64,000 nucleotides of DNA from Pseudomonas sp. GCEP-101 (GTDB lineage: Bacteria; Pseudomonadota; Gammaproteobacteria; Pseudomonadales; Pseudomonadaceae): positions 868,001 to 932,000 of the forward strand of contig NZ_CP104011.1 of the NCBI RefSeq assembly GCF_025133575.1, written 5' to 3'. A program made the position numbers and the translations under genes. A model generated the notes under the pieces. The model did no database searches and was not told where the DNA came from. It saw nothing but the letters and a program-made list of their open reading frames with translations. Below, piece after piece: positions 17,936-29,635 of this stretch. Numbering within the stretch: position 1 is the stretch's first letter; each line of letters opens with the position of its first letter.

Positions 17936-19612
17936 ATGCTGGTTCACCTGTCTGTGCACAACTACGCCATCGTCGAGCACCTCGATCTCGAGCTCGCCGC
18001 CGGCATGACCGTGATCACCGGCGAAACCGGCGCCGGCAAGTCGATCATGCTCGACGCCCTCGGGCTCGCCCTGGGCGACCGCGCCGACAGCGGCGTGGTG
18101 CGCCCCGGCGCCGACAAGGCCGACATTCTCGCCAGCTTCGATGTCAGCGCGATTGCCGAGGCCCGCGACTGGCTCGCCGAGCGTGACCTGGAGCATGACG
18201 GCCCATGCATCCTGCGCCGGGTGATCACCGCCGAGGGCCGCTCGCGCGCCTACATCAATGGCTCGCCCTGCCCGCTGGGCGACCTCAAGCACCTGGGCGA
18301 GCTGCTGATCGATATCCACAGCCAGCACGAGCACCAGTCGCTGCTCAAGGCCGACACCCACCGCCGCCTGCTGGATGAATACGCCGGCAGCCAGGACCTG
18401 GCGCGCCAGGTTCACCTCGCCGCGCAGCGCTGGAAGCAGACCCGCCAGGAGCTGGACCGCCTGTCGCGCAACGGCGAAGAACAGCGAGCCCGCCACCAAC
18501 TGCTCAGCTATCAGCTGGAGGAGCTGGAAAACCTCGGCCTGGGTGACAACGAACTGGAGTCGCTGGAAGCCGAACACAAGACCCAGAGCAACGCCGGCAG
18601 CCTGATCGCCGCCTGTCGCCAGGTGGTCGAGCTGTGCAGCGAAAGCGACGCCGGCAACGTGCTGTCCGCGCTGACATCCAGCCTCAACCGCCTCACCGCC
18701 TTTCAGAGCCAGCCGGCCGCACTGGGTGAAGCGGTGAATCTGTTGTCCAGCGCACAAATCCAGGTCGAAGAGGCCATCGGCGAGCTGAACCGCTTCGTCG
18801 ATCATTTCGACGCCGACCCGATGCGCCTGCAACAGCTGGAAGAGCGCATGGACGCCATCTACAGCCTGGCGCGCAAGCACCGGGTGCAGCCCCATGAACT
18901 GCAGGACCTGCAACAGCGCCTGCTGGACGAACTGGAGGCACTGAACGCCGACGACGAAGCCGTGGAGCGCCTGGGCGACGAATTGGCCGCCTACGCCCGC
19001 CACTACCAGGAAAAGGCCGCGGAACTCAGCCGTCTCCGCCAGGACGCCGCACCGAAGCTGGCCAAGGCCGTGGAAGTGGAAATGCAGCGGCTGGGCATGC
19101 CGGGCGGACGCTTCGCCATCGAGCTGCGCGAGTCCACGGCGGACGAGCCGCAGGTCAATGGCCTCGAGCAGTTGGAATTCCTGGTCAGCGCCAACCCCGG
19201 CCAACCGCTGAAGGGCCTGGCAAAGGTTGCCTCGGGTGGTGAGCTGTCGCGTATCAGCCTGGCTATCCAGGTAATCACCGCGCAGACCTCGCGCATCCCC
19301 ACACTGGTCTTCGACGAAGTGGACGTGGGCATCGGCGGCCCCACCGCCGAAGTGGTCGGCCAGTTGCTGCGCCGCCTCGGCGATCGCGGGCAGGTGCTGA
19401 CCGTCACCCACCTGCCGCAAGTCGCGGCCCAGGGCCACCAGCACCTGTTCGTGCACAAGGACCGCGACACCAGCGAGACCCGCACCGCCGTGGCCAATCT
19501 GAAAAAGGCCGAACGCATCGAGGAAATTGCCCGCATGCTCGGCGGCGTCGATCTGACCAAGGAATCCCTGGCCCACGCCCGCAAGATGGTCGATTCGGCC
19601 GTCCAGAGCTGA
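17936..19612 (+). CDS. recN: DNA repair protein RecN
   Basis: RecN is an SMC-like ATPase that gathers double-strand break ends for RecA repair. The 558-residue protein has the N-terminal Walker A GETGAGKS (about 30-37), a central Glu/Gln/Arg-rich coiled coil, and C-terminal ASGGELSRISLAI (ABC signature) with Walker B TLVFDEVDVGIGG. It is divergent from grpE. AACCAGACATTTC about 30-40 bases upstream is not a clear LexA box. Confidence 0.96.
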   Translation: MLVHLSVHNYAIVEHLDLELAAGMTVITGETGAGKSIMLDALGLALGDRADSGVVRPGADKADILASFDVSAIAEARDWLAERDLEHDGPCILRRVITAEGRSRAYINGSPCPLGDLKHLGELLIDIHSQHEHQSLLKADTHRRLLDEYAGSQDLARQVHLAAQRWKQTRQELDRLSRNGEEQRARHQLLSYQLEELENLGLGDNELESLEAEHKTQSNAGSLIAACRQVVELCSESDAGNVLSALTSSLNRLTAFQSQPAALGEAVNLLSSAQIQVEEAIGELNRFVDHFDADPMRLQQLEERMDAIYSLARKHRVQPHELQDLQQRLLDELEALNADDEAVERLGDELAAYARHYQEKAAELSRLRQDAAPKLAKAVEVEMQRLGMPGGRFAIELRESTADEPQVNGLEQLEFLVSANPGQPLKGLAKVASGGELSRISLAIQVITAQTSRIPTLVFDEVDVGIGGPTAEVVGQLLRRLGDRGQVLTVTHLPQVAAQGHQHLFVHKDRDTSETRTAVANLKKAERIEEIARMLGGVDLTKESLAHARKMVDSAVQS

Positions 19613-19623
19613 GAAATAAACCT

Positions 19624-19701
19624 GTAGGAGCGAGCTTGCTCGCGAACCGTGCAACTCCGGTTCTGCCGGAAAGCTCCGTTCGCGAGCAAGCTCGCTCCTA
19701 C
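19624..19701. repeat. REPIN (paired REP palindromes), copy 1
   Basis: The arms GTAGGAGCGAGCTTGCTCGC(GAA) at 19624-19646 and its exact reverse complement at 19679-19701 flank 32 bases. This is the Pseudomonas REP doublet layout mobilised in trans by RAYT transposases; no RAYT gene is in this window. It lies between recN and fur, next to their shared terminator. Confidence 0.9.
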
Positions 19702-19719
19702 GTAAAAGCCGCACAAACG

Positions 19720-19748
19720 AAAACGGCGACCCGAGGGTCGCCGTTTTT
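19720..19748. terminator. bidirectional terminator between recN and fur
   Basis: AAAACGGCGACCC and GGTCGCCGTTTTT form a near-perfect stem with T-runs on both strands between two convergent genes. Confidence 0.88.
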
Positions 19749-19762
19749 GCATCTGCGTGCGC

Positions 19763-20167
19763 TTACTTCTTCTTGCGCACGTAGAGCACCAGGTTGTGAT
19801 CGACGAGCTCGAAGCCGCGCTCCTTGACGATCTCCTTCTGGCGTTTCTCGATTTCCGAGTCCATGAACTCGATGACTTCGCCGGTATCGACGCAAACCAT
19901 GTGGTCATGGTGACCGCTGTCGGCCAGCTCGAAGACGGCATGACCGCCATCGAAGTTGTGGCGCACCACCAGGCCGGCGGCTTCGAACTGGGTCAGGACG
20001 CGGTAGACAGTCGCCAGACCGACGTCTTCACCTGCCTCCATCAGCGCTTTATATACATCCTCTGCGCTCATGTGGCGCTGCTCGGCGGAATCGAGCATCT
20101 GGAGGATCTTGACGCGCGGCAGCGTGACCTTGAGTCCGGCTTTGCGCAGTTCGCTATTTTCAACCAT
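19763..20167 (-). CDS. fur: ferric uptake regulator Fur
   Basis: Fur is the Fe2+-dependent repressor of iron acquisition. The 134-residue protein has a winged-helix domain ([23 protein letters not shown], with [23 protein letters not shown] recognition region) and the metal site [15 protein letters not shown]. As in the P. aeruginosa protein, only the first of the usual CxxC pairs is present. The ATG at 20167 gives the canonical length; longer open frame upstream runs antisense through bamE and is not used. Confidence 0.97.
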   Translation of the reverse strand: MVENSELRKAGLKVTLPRVKILQMLDSAEQRHMSAEDVYKALMEAGEDVGLATVYRVLTQFEAAGLVVRHNFDGGHAVFELADSGHHDHMVCVDTGEVIEFMDSEIEKRQKEIVKERGFELVDHNLVLYVRKKK

Positions 20168-20263
20168 GTGTGCTTTCTCGGCGCGGAATGCTTCGCAGCA
20201 TCTCTCAATACAGGTATGATCGGGATTTCGTCGCTCAGCCAAGATAGTGGAAGTCACCCCTTG

Positions 20264-20800
20264 ATGCAAAACGCCAAGCTCATGCTGACCAGTCTCGCTT
20301 TCGGGCTGGGACTCGCCGCACTCGCCGGTTGCTCGTTCCCGGGGGTCTACAAGATCGACATCCAGCAGGGCAACGTTGTAACGCAGGACATGATAGACCA
20401 GTTGAAGCCCGGAATGACCCGGCGCCAAGTGCGGTTTATCATGGGCAACCCCCTGATGGTGGACACCTTCCACCCCAATCGCTGGGACTACCTCTACAGC
20501 ATCCAGCCCGGTGGCGGTCAGCGCCAGCAGGAGCGCATGAGCCTGTACTTCGGCGAAAACGACCAGCTGATCGGCCTCAACGGCGACTTCATGCCCGGCG
20601 TCAGCCGCGACGAGTCGATCCTCGGCAAGGAAGGCGGCGCCACCACTACGCCGGCGCAGCCGACCCAGCAGCAGCCCGAACAGCCCAAGGAAGAACCGGC
20701 CAAGCCCGGCTCCGTGGAAGAGCAGATCCAGAAGGAAGTCGACCAGGTGGAAACCGTGCCGATCCCGACTCCGGAACCGCTGGACAAGAACCCGCAGTAA
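20264..20800 (+). CDS. bamE: outer-membrane lipoprotein BamE (OmlA/SmpA)
   Basis: BamE is a lipoprotein of the BAM complex that inserts outer-membrane beta-barrels. The 178-residue precursor has a signal ending in the lipobox LAGC, then the SmpA/OmlA domain with [31 protein letters not shown] and [14 protein letters not shown] Pseudomonas-type Pro/Gln/Glu-rich tail follows. It is divergent from fur, as in P. aeruginosa, where omlA and fur share the intergenic promoter region. Confidence 0.95.
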   Translation: MQNAKLMLTSLAFGLGLAALAGCSFPGVYKIDIQQGNVVTQDMIDQLKPGMTRRQVRFIMGNPLMVDTFHPNRWDYLYSIQPGGGQRQQERMSLYFGENDQLIGLNGDFMPGVSRDESILGKEGGATTTPAQPTQQQPEQPKEEPAKPGSVEEQIQKEVDQVETVPIPTPEPLDKNPQ

Positions 20801-20815
20801 CGGGTTCACGCCCAC

Positions 20816-20845
20816 GAAAAAGCCCGGCCAATGCCGGGCTTTTTG
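20816..20845. terminator. terminator between bamE and rnfH
   Basis: AAAAAGCCCGGC and GCCGGGCTTTTT form a perfect stem with T-runs on both strands, serving the convergent bamE and ratA-rnfH units. Confidence 0.9.
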
Positions 20846-20871
20846 TTGCCTGCGATTTCAGCGCAGGCGGA

Positions 20872-21180
20872 CTAGCCGCGCGCTGCTCTGGCTCGGGCCG
20901 CGCGCTGCTTGCGCACTTCCTTGGGATCGGCGACCAGCGGACGGTAGATTTCCACCCGCTCGCCCGCTTCCAGCACCCGCTCCTCGGGCCTGGCTACCAC
21001 CTTGCCGAAGATGCCCAACGGGCAGCCCTGCACATCCAGATCGGGAAACTGCCCGGCAATGCCGGACAACAGCACCGCCTCGCGCACCCGCGTGCCGCGC
21101 GGAACGCTGAGGCGCAGCAGGACCTGCTTGTGCGGCAGGGCGTAGACGACCTCGATGGCGATACTGGCGGATTCAGCCAT
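20872..21180 (-). CDS. rnfH: RnfH family (RatB) ubiquitin-like protein
   Basis: The 102-residue protein matches the RnfH/UPF0125 family, a beta-grasp fold usually encoded next to ratA. Visible motifs are IAIEVVYALPHKQ, VPRGTRVREAVLLSG, GIFGKVV and GERVEIYRPL(V)ADPKEVRKQR with a basic tail. The biochemical role is unsettled despite the RnfH name. It overlaps ratA by 8 bases. Confidence 0.9.
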   Translation of the reverse strand: MAESASIAIEVVYALPHKQVLLRLSVPRGTRVREAVLLSGIAGQFPDLDVQGCPLGIFGKVVARPEERVLEAGERVEIYRPLVADPKEVRKQRAARARAARG

Positions 21181-21607
21181 GCAGCTGCTTGGCGCGTTGG
21201 CAGAAGGCGTCGACCATGGTGTTCGCCGCCTGGGTGAACAGCGGGCCCAAGGTGGCCTTCACCAGGGCGCCGGCGTAGTCGAAGGTCAGGTCGAGGGAAA
21301 TCTTGCAGGCCTTGTCACCCAGGGCCTTGAAGGTCCAGACGCCGTGGAGCTGGGTGAACGGGCCTTCCTCGAGATTCATCTCGATGCTCTGCCCCGGCAC
21401 CAGCACGTTGCGGGTGGTGAAGCGCTGGGTGAGGCTGCCCTTGGCCACGGTCAGCTCGGCGCGCATGGCGGTCTCGCTTTCCTCCAGCACGGTGGAGGCG
21501 GAACACCAGGGCAGGAACTCCGGATAGCGCGCCACATCGTTGACCAGGTCGTACAGCGCCTTCGCCGGATAGGGCAGCAGCGCCGAACGCTGGATATGCG
21601 TGCTCAT
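21173..21607 (-). CDS. ratA: RatA/coenzyme Q-binding (COQ10, START-like) protein
   Basis: The 144-residue START/polyketide-cyclase-like protein matches E. coli RatA (YfjG) and the COQ10 family, linked to ribosome association and to ubiquinone handling. Motifs are ALYDLVNDVARYPEFLPWC near the N-terminus and GPFTQLHGVWTF in the middle, with a terminal helix FCQRAKQLHG. Start at 21607 is the ATG before STHIQRSALL. It is divergent from smpB, the standard ratA-smpB arrangement. Confidence 0.9.
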   Translation of the reverse strand: MSTHIQRSALLPYPAKALYDLVNDVARYPEFLPWCSASTVLEESETAMRAELTVAKGSLTQRFTTRNVLVPGQSIEMNLEEGPFTQLHGVWTFKALGDKACKISLDLTFDYAGALVKATLGPLFTQAANTMVDAFCQRAKQLHG

Positions 21608-21756
21608 AGATTTCTCGCTTTGTGTTGTGGGGCATCTGACCGCGATCGATGCCCGCCGATCAAAAAAACAGCGCGCATTGTCCGAGATTAGCCACACACC
21701 CTCAAGCTTGCATGCCGTCGCACGCTGTCCTGATAGCGGCGCGGCGAGCGACTCCC

Positions 21757-21762
21757 TATAAT
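21757..21762 (+). promoter_or_regulatory. -10 element of smpB, very close to the start codon
   Basis: TATAAT at 21757-21762 ends only 9 bases before the smpB ATG and no Shine-Dalgarno lies between. A transcript starting 6-7 bases downstream of the -10 would have a leader of about 3 bases or none. Confidence 0.6.
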
Positions 21763-21771
21763 GCGCGGCCT

Positions 21772-22251
21772 ATGGCTAAACAGAAAAAGCACCCTTCGGG
21801 GACCATCGCGCAGAACAAGAAGGCTCTGCACGACTACTTCATCGAGCAGCGCTTCGAGGCGGGCGTCGCCCTGGCCGGCTGGGAAGTGAAAAGCCTGCGC
21901 GCCGGCAAGGCGCAGCTGGTGGACAGCTACGTGCTGCTCAAGGATGGCGAAGCCTGGCTGCTGGGCAGCCACATCACGCCGCTGACCACTGCCAGCACCC
22001 ACGTCATCGCCGACCCGGTGCGCACGCGCAAGCTGCTGCTGCACAAGCGCGAGCTGGGCAAGCTGTTCGGTGCCGTACAACAGAAAGGCTATGCCTGCGT
22101 CGCCCTGTCGATGTACTGGAAAAAGCACCTGATCAAGTGCGAGATCGCACTGGCCAAGGGCAAGAAAGAGTACGACAAGCGCGGCACCGAGAAGGAGCGT
22201 GACTCCGACCGGGAAATCCAGCGCGCCATTCGTCACGGCAAGGACGACTAA
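21772..22251 (+). CDS. smpB: SmpB, tmRNA-binding protein
   Basis: SmpB binds tmRNA and is essential for ribosome rescue by trans-translation; its RNA partner ssrA lies at 37751. The 159-residue OB-fold protein shows [36 protein letters not shown], and a Lys/Arg-rich tail with GKKEYDKR that enters the mRNA path. Length is normal. It is divergent from ratA. Confidence 0.97.
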   Translation: MAKQKKHPSGTIAQNKKALHDYFIEQRFEAGVALAGWEVKSLRAGKAQLVDSYVLLKDGEAWLLGSHITPLTTASTHVIADPVRTRKLLLHKRELGKLFGAVQQKGYACVALSMYWKKHLIKCEIALAKGKKEYDKRGTEKERDSDREIQRAIRHGKDD

Positions 22252-22295
22252 GCCCTTCTGCGCCTTCCCGCGCCCTCCTGCGAGGGCGTGGCCGA

Positions 22296-23072
22296 TCAGG
22301 CGTCCGCCGCGCCCTGGCGTCGCTGTGCCCGCTGCAGGCGCAATTCCTTCGCCTGCACCTCGGCCAGCACTTCCTGCACGTAGTCGATGTGCCGCTGGGA
22401 AATTTCCCGCGCCGCTTCCGCGTGCCCGCCCACAATTGCCTCGTACAACTCGCGGTGCTGACGCATCAGCTGCTCGCGGGTTTCGTCGCGCTGCGCGTAC
22501 ATCCCGCCGATGTTGGTCACCACGTTGCGCTTGAGCAGGTCGAACAGGCCGCGGATGGTGTGCAGCAACACCGCATTGTGGCTGGCTTCGGCGATGGCCA
22601 GATGGAAGGCGGCATCGGCCGCGCCTTCCTCCGCCCGACTGACCTTGCCGTGGCGCTGGTAACAGTCCTGCAGGGTGTCGAACGCCTGCGTCAGGCGCTG
22701 GTGATCCACCTCGGTGGCACGTTGCGCCGCATAGAACGCGCAGGAACCTTCCAGGGTGTGGCGAAACTCCAGCAGGTCGCGCTGCGCTTCCGGATTGCTC
22801 TCCAGCAGGTGCAGCAGCGGATCGCTGAACATCGAGCCCAACCCTTCGCTGACGTAGTTGCCGCCACCCTGGCGGCTGACCAGGAGCCCCTTGGCGCCGA
22901 GCTTCTGGATTGCCTCGCGCAATGACGGCCGCGACACACCGAACTGCTCGGCCAACACGCGCTCGGCGGGCAGCCGCTCCCCGGCCTTGAGGGTGCCTTC
23001 GAGGATCATCGCCTCCAGCCGCTCGACGATGTCGTCCGACAGACGGCGTTGCTTGACCTGACCAAAACTCAT
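22296..23072 (-). CDS. lldR: LldR-type FadR/GntR family lactate regulator
   Basis: This 258-residue regulator has an N-terminal GntR winged helix (about 8-75, with LPAERVLAEQFGVSRPSLREAI) and a C-terminal FCD ligand-binding domain (about 95-230). It is divergent from lldP-lldD-dld, where P. aeruginosa LldR represses lactate utilisation and is relieved by lactate. A perfect palindrome at 23264-23286 is its likely operator. Confidence 0.9.
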   Translation of the reverse strand: MSFGQVKQRRLSDDIVERLEAMILEGTLKAGERLPAERVLAEQFGVSRPSLREAIQKLGAKGLLVSRQGGGNYVSEGLGSMFSDPLLHLLESNPEAQRDLLEFRHTLEGSCAFYAAQRATEVDHQRLTQAFDTLQDCYQRHGKVSRAEEGAADAAFHLAIAEASHNAVLLHTIRGLFDLLKRNVVTNIGGMYAQRDETREQLMRQHRELYEAIVGGHAEAAREISQRHIDYVQEVLAEVQAKELRLQRAQRRQGAADA

Positions 23073-23263
23073 GCGGGTGAACTCCCCTGGCTATCGTGCT
23101 CCGAGCCGCATTCTAGAGCGCGGCGTGTACGGTACGGAGCAGCCAGCCCCGTACCGCCGCCGACCCCACCTTCGCACCGTCCCACCTCACGCTCTCGACA
23201 AAAGTCGCAGGGCAGCAAATTGACATGCCGCCAGCAGGGCTTTTACCCTGAGCGCTCGGCCTT

Positions 23264-23286
23264 GTAAATTGGTCATACCAATTTAC
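23264..23286. promoter_or_regulatory. LldR operator in the 355-base lldR-lldP gap
   Basis: GTAAATTGGT and ACCAATTTAC form a perfect 10-bp inverted repeat around CAT, matching the AATTGGTnnnACCAATT style of FadR-family lactate operators. TTGACA at 23220-23225 upstream is a possible lldP -35; the -10 is poor. I see no gene in the rest of 23073-23427. Confidence 0.75.
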
Positions 23287-23427
23287 CGGAAACCGAATCG
23301 AACGACAACAGTTCACGAAAAATCAGCCGCGATCAGTCGACCGACCTGCCCAGGCGCCACAAGCGCATCGGAATCGCCCGACCGGCAACCAGGCCCTCCA
23401 CCCAAAAACAATTAGGGAGCCAACCAG

Positions 23428-25104
23428 ATGCAAACCTGGCAGCAGATCTACACCCCGCTCGGCAGCCTCGGCCTGTCCGCGCTGGTCGCCGTCATTCCGA
23501 TCGTGTTCTTCTTCCTCGCCCTCGCCGTGTTCCGCCTCAAGGGCCACGTCGCCGGCAGCATTACCCTCGCCCTCTCCATCATCATCGCCATCGCCGCCTT
23601 CGGCATGCCCGCCGACATGGCCATCGCCGCCGCCGGCTATGGCTTTGCCTACGGCCTGTGGCCGATCGCCTGGATCATCGTCGCCGCGGTGTTCCTGTAC
23701 AAACTCACGGTCAAGAGCGGCCAGTTCGAAGTGATCCGCAGCTCGGTGCTGTCGATCACCAGCGACCAGCGCCTGCAGGTGCTGCTGATCGGCTTCTCCT
23801 TCGGTGCCTTCCTCGAAGGGGCGGCGGGCTTTGGCGCGCCGGTGGCGATTACCGCCGCCCTGCTCGTCGGCCTGGGCTTCAACCCGCTGTACGCCGCGGG
23901 CCTGTGCCTGATCGCCAACACCGCGCCGGTGGCCTTCGGCGCCCTGGGCATCCCGATCATCGTGGCCGGCCAGGTCACCGGTATCGACGCCTTCAAGATC
24001 GGCGCCATGACCGGCCGCCAACTGCCGTTCCTGTCGATCCTCGTGCCGTTCTGGCTGGTGTTCATGATGGACGGCTTCAAGGGCGTGAAGGAAACCTGGC
24101 CGGCCGCGCTGGTCGCCGGTGGCAGCTTCGCCATTACCCAGTACTTCACCTCCAACTTCATCGGCCCGGAACTGCCGGACATCACCTCCGCGCTGGTCAG
24201 CCTGATTTCCCTGACCCTGTTCCTGAAAGTCTGGCAGCCGGCCGGCGAGCGTGAAGTGATCGCCACCGCGGGCGGCGCTGCTGTGCTGGGCGGCAACGGC
24301 CCGCGCGGCGCCGAACCGACGCCCTACAGCTTTGGCGAAATCCTCAAGGCCTGGTCGCCCTTCCTGGTGCTGACCGTGCTGGTCACCATTTGGACCCTGA
24401 AGCCGTTCAAGGCGCTCTTCGCGCCGGGCGGCGCGCTGTACAGCCTGGTGTTCAACTTCGCCATCCCGCACCTGGACCAACTGGTGGTGAAGACTGCGCC
24501 CATCGTCGCCAACCCGACGCCGATCGCCGCCGTGTTCAAGCTCGACCCCGTCTCGGCCACCGGCACCGCGATCTTCCTCTCCGCGGTGCTCTCGATGTTC
24601 ATCCTGCGTATTGGCGCGAAAACTGGTCTGACCACCTTCAAGGAGACCCTGATCGAGCTGAAATGGCCGATCCTCTCCATCGGCATGGTGCTGGCCTTCG
24701 CCTTCGTCACCAACTACTCGGGCATGTCCACCACCCTGGCGCTGGTGCTGGCCGGCACCGGCGCGGCGTTCCCGTTCTTCTCGCCGTTCCTCGGCTGGCT
24801 GGGCGTGTTCCTGACCGGTTCGGATACCTCGTCCAACGCCCTGTTCAGCTCGCTGCAATCCACCACCGCGCACCAGATCGGGGTCAACGACACCCTGCTG
24901 GTGGCCGCCAACACCAGCGGCGGCGTGACCGGCAAGATGATCTCGCCGCAATCCATCGCCGTGGCCTGCGCCGCCACCGGGATGGTCGGCAAGGAATCCG
25001 ACCTGTTCCGCTTCACCCTCAAGCACAGCCTGATGTTCGCCGCCCTGGTGGGTCTGATCACCCTGGCCCAGGCCTATATCTTCACCGGCATGCTGGTTCA
25101 CTGA
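23428..25104 (+). CDS. lldP: L-lactate permease
   Basis: LldP is an inner-membrane proton symporter for lactate (and glycolate). The 558-residue protein begins [19 protein letters not shown] and has about 12-14 hydrophobic segments and family motifs [20 protein letters not shown] and [13 protein letters not shown]. It heads the lldP-lldD-dld operon. A palindromic repeat occupies the gap before lldD. Confidence 0.97.
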   Translation: MQTWQQIYTPLGSLGLSALVAVIPIVFFFLALAVFRLKGHVAGSITLALSIIIAIAAFGMPADMAIAAAGYGFAYGLWPIAWIIVAAVFLYKLTVKSGQFEVIRSSVLSITSDQRLQVLLIGFSFGAFLEGAAGFGAPVAITAALLVGLGFNPLYAAGLCLIANTAPVAFGALGIPIIVAGQVTGIDAFKIGAMTGRQLPFLSILVPFWLVFMMDGFKGVKETWPAALVAGGSFAITQYFTSNFIGPELPDITSALVSLISLTLFLKVWQPAGEREVIATAGGAAVLGGNGPRGAEPTPYSFGEILKAWSPFLVLTVLVTIWTLKPFKALFAPGGALYSLVFNFAIPHLDQLVVKTAPIVANPTPIAAVFKLDPVSATGTAIFLSAVLSMFILRIGAKTGLTTFKETLIELKWPILSIGMVLAFAFVTNYSGMSTTLALVLAGTGAAFPFFSPFLGWLGVFLTGSDTSSNALFSSLQSTTAHQIGVNDTLLVAANTSGGVTGKMISPQSIAVACAATGMVGKESDLFRFTLKHSLMFAALVGLITLAQAYIFTGMLVH

Positions 25105-25113
25105 CCGAGCGCT

Positions 25114-25228
25114 GATCGGCTGCGCGTCGGCGATACTGCGTTGGAAATGGCCTTGGGGTGCTCACCTACAGTTGTAGGCTCCGCTCCCTCGGCCATTTCC
25201 GCCTTGTCTCGCTCTAGCTCGCTCGATC
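25114..25228. repeat. 115-bp covarying palindrome, copy 1
   Basis: A GATC-bounded 115-bp imperfect palindrome between lldP and lldD. The inner stem is GGAAATGGCC/GGCCATTTCC and the apex is CTAC-AGTT-GTAG. Read on the reverse strand it shares the AGCGGAG...TGAGCA core and the GCCGACGCGCAGC flank with copies at 35613-35727 and 60874-60996. It could shape mRNA stability or termination between the two genes. Confidence 0.75.
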
Positions 25229-25259
25229 CAAAACTTTTCTCTCAAAACGGAAGAGCCCA

Positions 25260-26405
25260 ATGATCATTTCTGCCTCTACCGACTACCGCGCCGCAGCCCA
25301 ACGCAAGCTGCCGCCGTTCCTCTTCCACTACGCCGACGGCGGCGCCTACGCCGAGCGCACCCTGCGTAACAACGTCGACGACCTGGCCGGCATCGCCCTG
25401 CGCCAGCGCGTGCTGAAGAACATGTCCGAGCTGAGCCTTGAGACGAAGCTGTTCGACGAGACGTTGAGCATGCCCATCGCCCTGGCACCGGTCGGCCTGA
25501 CCGGCATGTACGCCCGGCGCGGCGAAGTACAGGCAGCCCGCGCGGCGGCCGCGAAGGGCATCCCCTTCACGATGTCGACGGTGTCGGTGTGCCCCATCGA
25601 GGAAGTCGCCCCGGCCATCGAGCGGCCCATGTGGTTCCAGCTCTACGTGTTGAAAGACCGCGGCTTCATGCGCAACGCCCTGGAGCGCGCCAAGGCCGCG
25701 GGCGTGAAGACCCTGGTGTTCACCGTGGACATGCCCGTGCCCGGCGCCCGCTACCGTGACGCGCATTCGGGCATGAGCGGGCCGAACGCGCCGCTGCGCC
25801 GCGTCTGGCAAGCCATGACCCACCCGTCCTGGGCCTTCGACGTCGGCCTGCTGGGCAAGCCCCATGACCTGGGCAATATCTCCAAGTACCGCGGCAACCC
25901 CACGGGGCTGGCCGACTACATCGGCTGGCTGGGCGCCAACTTTGACCCGTCGATATCCTGGAAGGACCTGGAGTGGATCCGTGAATTCTGGGACGGCCCC
26001 ATGATCATCAAGGGCATCCTCGACCCGGAAGACGCCCGGGACGCGGTGAAATTCGGCGCCGACGGCATCGTCGTGTCCAACCACGGCGGCCGCCAGCTCG
26101 ACGGCGTGCTCTCCAGCGCCCGCGCGCTGCCGGCGATTGCCGACGCAGTGAAGGGCGACCTGAAGATCCTCGCCGACTCCGGCATCCGCAACGGCCTCGA
26201 CGTGGTGCGCATGGTCGCCCTGGGCGCCGACACCGTGCTGATCGGCCGCGCCTTCCTCTACGCCCTGGCGACCCACGGCGAAGCGGGCGTGAAGAACCTG
26301 CTGGACCTGTTCGAGAAGGAAATGCGCGTGGCCATGGTGCTGACCGGCGCCAAGACCATCGGCGAGATCACCCGTGACTCGCTGGTGCGCGAACTCGGAC
26401 AGTAA
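25260..26405 (+). CDS. lldD: L-lactate dehydrogenase (FMN, quinone-dependent)
   Basis: LldD oxidises L-lactate to pyruvate at the inner membrane and passes electrons to quinone. The 381-residue FMN-dependent alpha-hydroxyacid oxidase has the N-terminal [45 protein letters not shown] and the active-site signature [10 protein letters not shown] with the catalytic His. Length matches LldD. It is between lldP and the D-lactate dehydrogenase. Confidence 0.97.
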   Translation: MIISASTDYRAAAQRKLPPFLFHYADGGAYAERTLRNNVDDLAGIALRQRVLKNMSELSLETKLFDETLSMPIALAPVGLTGMYARRGEVQAARAAAAKGIPFTMSTVSVCPIEEVAPAIERPMWFQLYVLKDRGFMRNALERAKAAGVKTLVFTVDMPVPGARYRDAHSGMSGPNAPLRRVWQAMTHPSWAFDVGLLGKPHDLGNISKYRGNPTGLADYIGWLGANFDPSISWKDLEWIREFWDGPMIIKGILDPEDARDAVKFGADGIVVSNHGGRQLDGVLSSARALPAIADAVKGDLKILADSGIRNGLDVVRMVALGADTVLIGRAFLYALATHGEAGVKNLLDLFEKEMRVAMVLTGAKTIGEITRDSLVRELGQ

Positions 26406-26416
26406 GCGCTGCGCTT

Positions 26417-26487
26417 GTAGGAGCGAGCTTGCTCGCGAACCCGCCCACCTTCGTGCCGGCCCGGTTCGCGAGCAAGCTCGCTCCTAC
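26417..26487. repeat. REPIN, copy 2
   Basis: Arms GTAGGAGCGAGCTTGCTCGC(GAA) at 26417-26439 and its reverse complement ending at 26487 flank 25 bases. It is located between lldD and the D-lactate dehydrogenase gene and would place a long hairpin in the operon mRNA. Confidence 0.9.
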
Positions 26488-26573
26488 AAGGGACGCCAAA
26501 CGCGCGTTCTACCCACAAGAACACCGATGGGCCGCCCAGCGGTCCACGCTCACCGATGATGACTGGAGCCGCC

Positions 26574-29386
<2,813 letters not shown>

Positions 29387-29390
<4 letters not shown>

Positions 29391-29475
29391 GAGCGAGCTT
29401 GCTCGCGAACCGAGGCTCGCCCGATTGTACGAGACGAGGCGAAGCCGCGATGTTCGCGAGCAAGCTCGCTCCTAC
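29387..29475. repeat. REPIN, copy 3, overlapping a stop codon
   Basis: The left arm starts at 29387 (GTAGGAGCGAGC...) so that its TAG is the stop codon of the D-lactate dehydrogenase gene. The right arm ends at 29475. The 43-base spacer carries ACGAGACGAGGCGAAGCC. It lies in the 245-base gap before pmrA. Confidence 0.9.
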
Positions 29476-29489
29476 AGGTCCCGGCCCGC

Positions 29490-29512
29490 GTAGGAGCGGA
29501 CTCCGTCCGCGA
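29490..29512. repeat. single REP of a second type
   Basis: GTAGGAGCGGACTCCGTCCGC(GA) shares its first nine bases with the other REP class but has the hairpin GCGGAC-TCC-GTCCGC. It stands alone 14 bases after the REPIN. The rest of the gap up to pmrA (29513-29635) holds no gene. Confidence 0.7.
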
Positions 29513-29635
29513 TTGGCCGCAGGCGGCGCCAACCCGGCCACTTTTCTTAACCCCTCGTTAAGCGAGCGCTGGCACCCTCTGCCCGAACCGGATGGCGCCA
29601 GCTATCCTGCTGCACAGGCCGGTGAGGGGACCACG

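Noticed and set aside
19763..20815. 350-codon frame containing Fur as a long Fur fusion
   Set aside because: The upstream part is antisense to bamE; the canonical 134-residue Fur starts at 20167.
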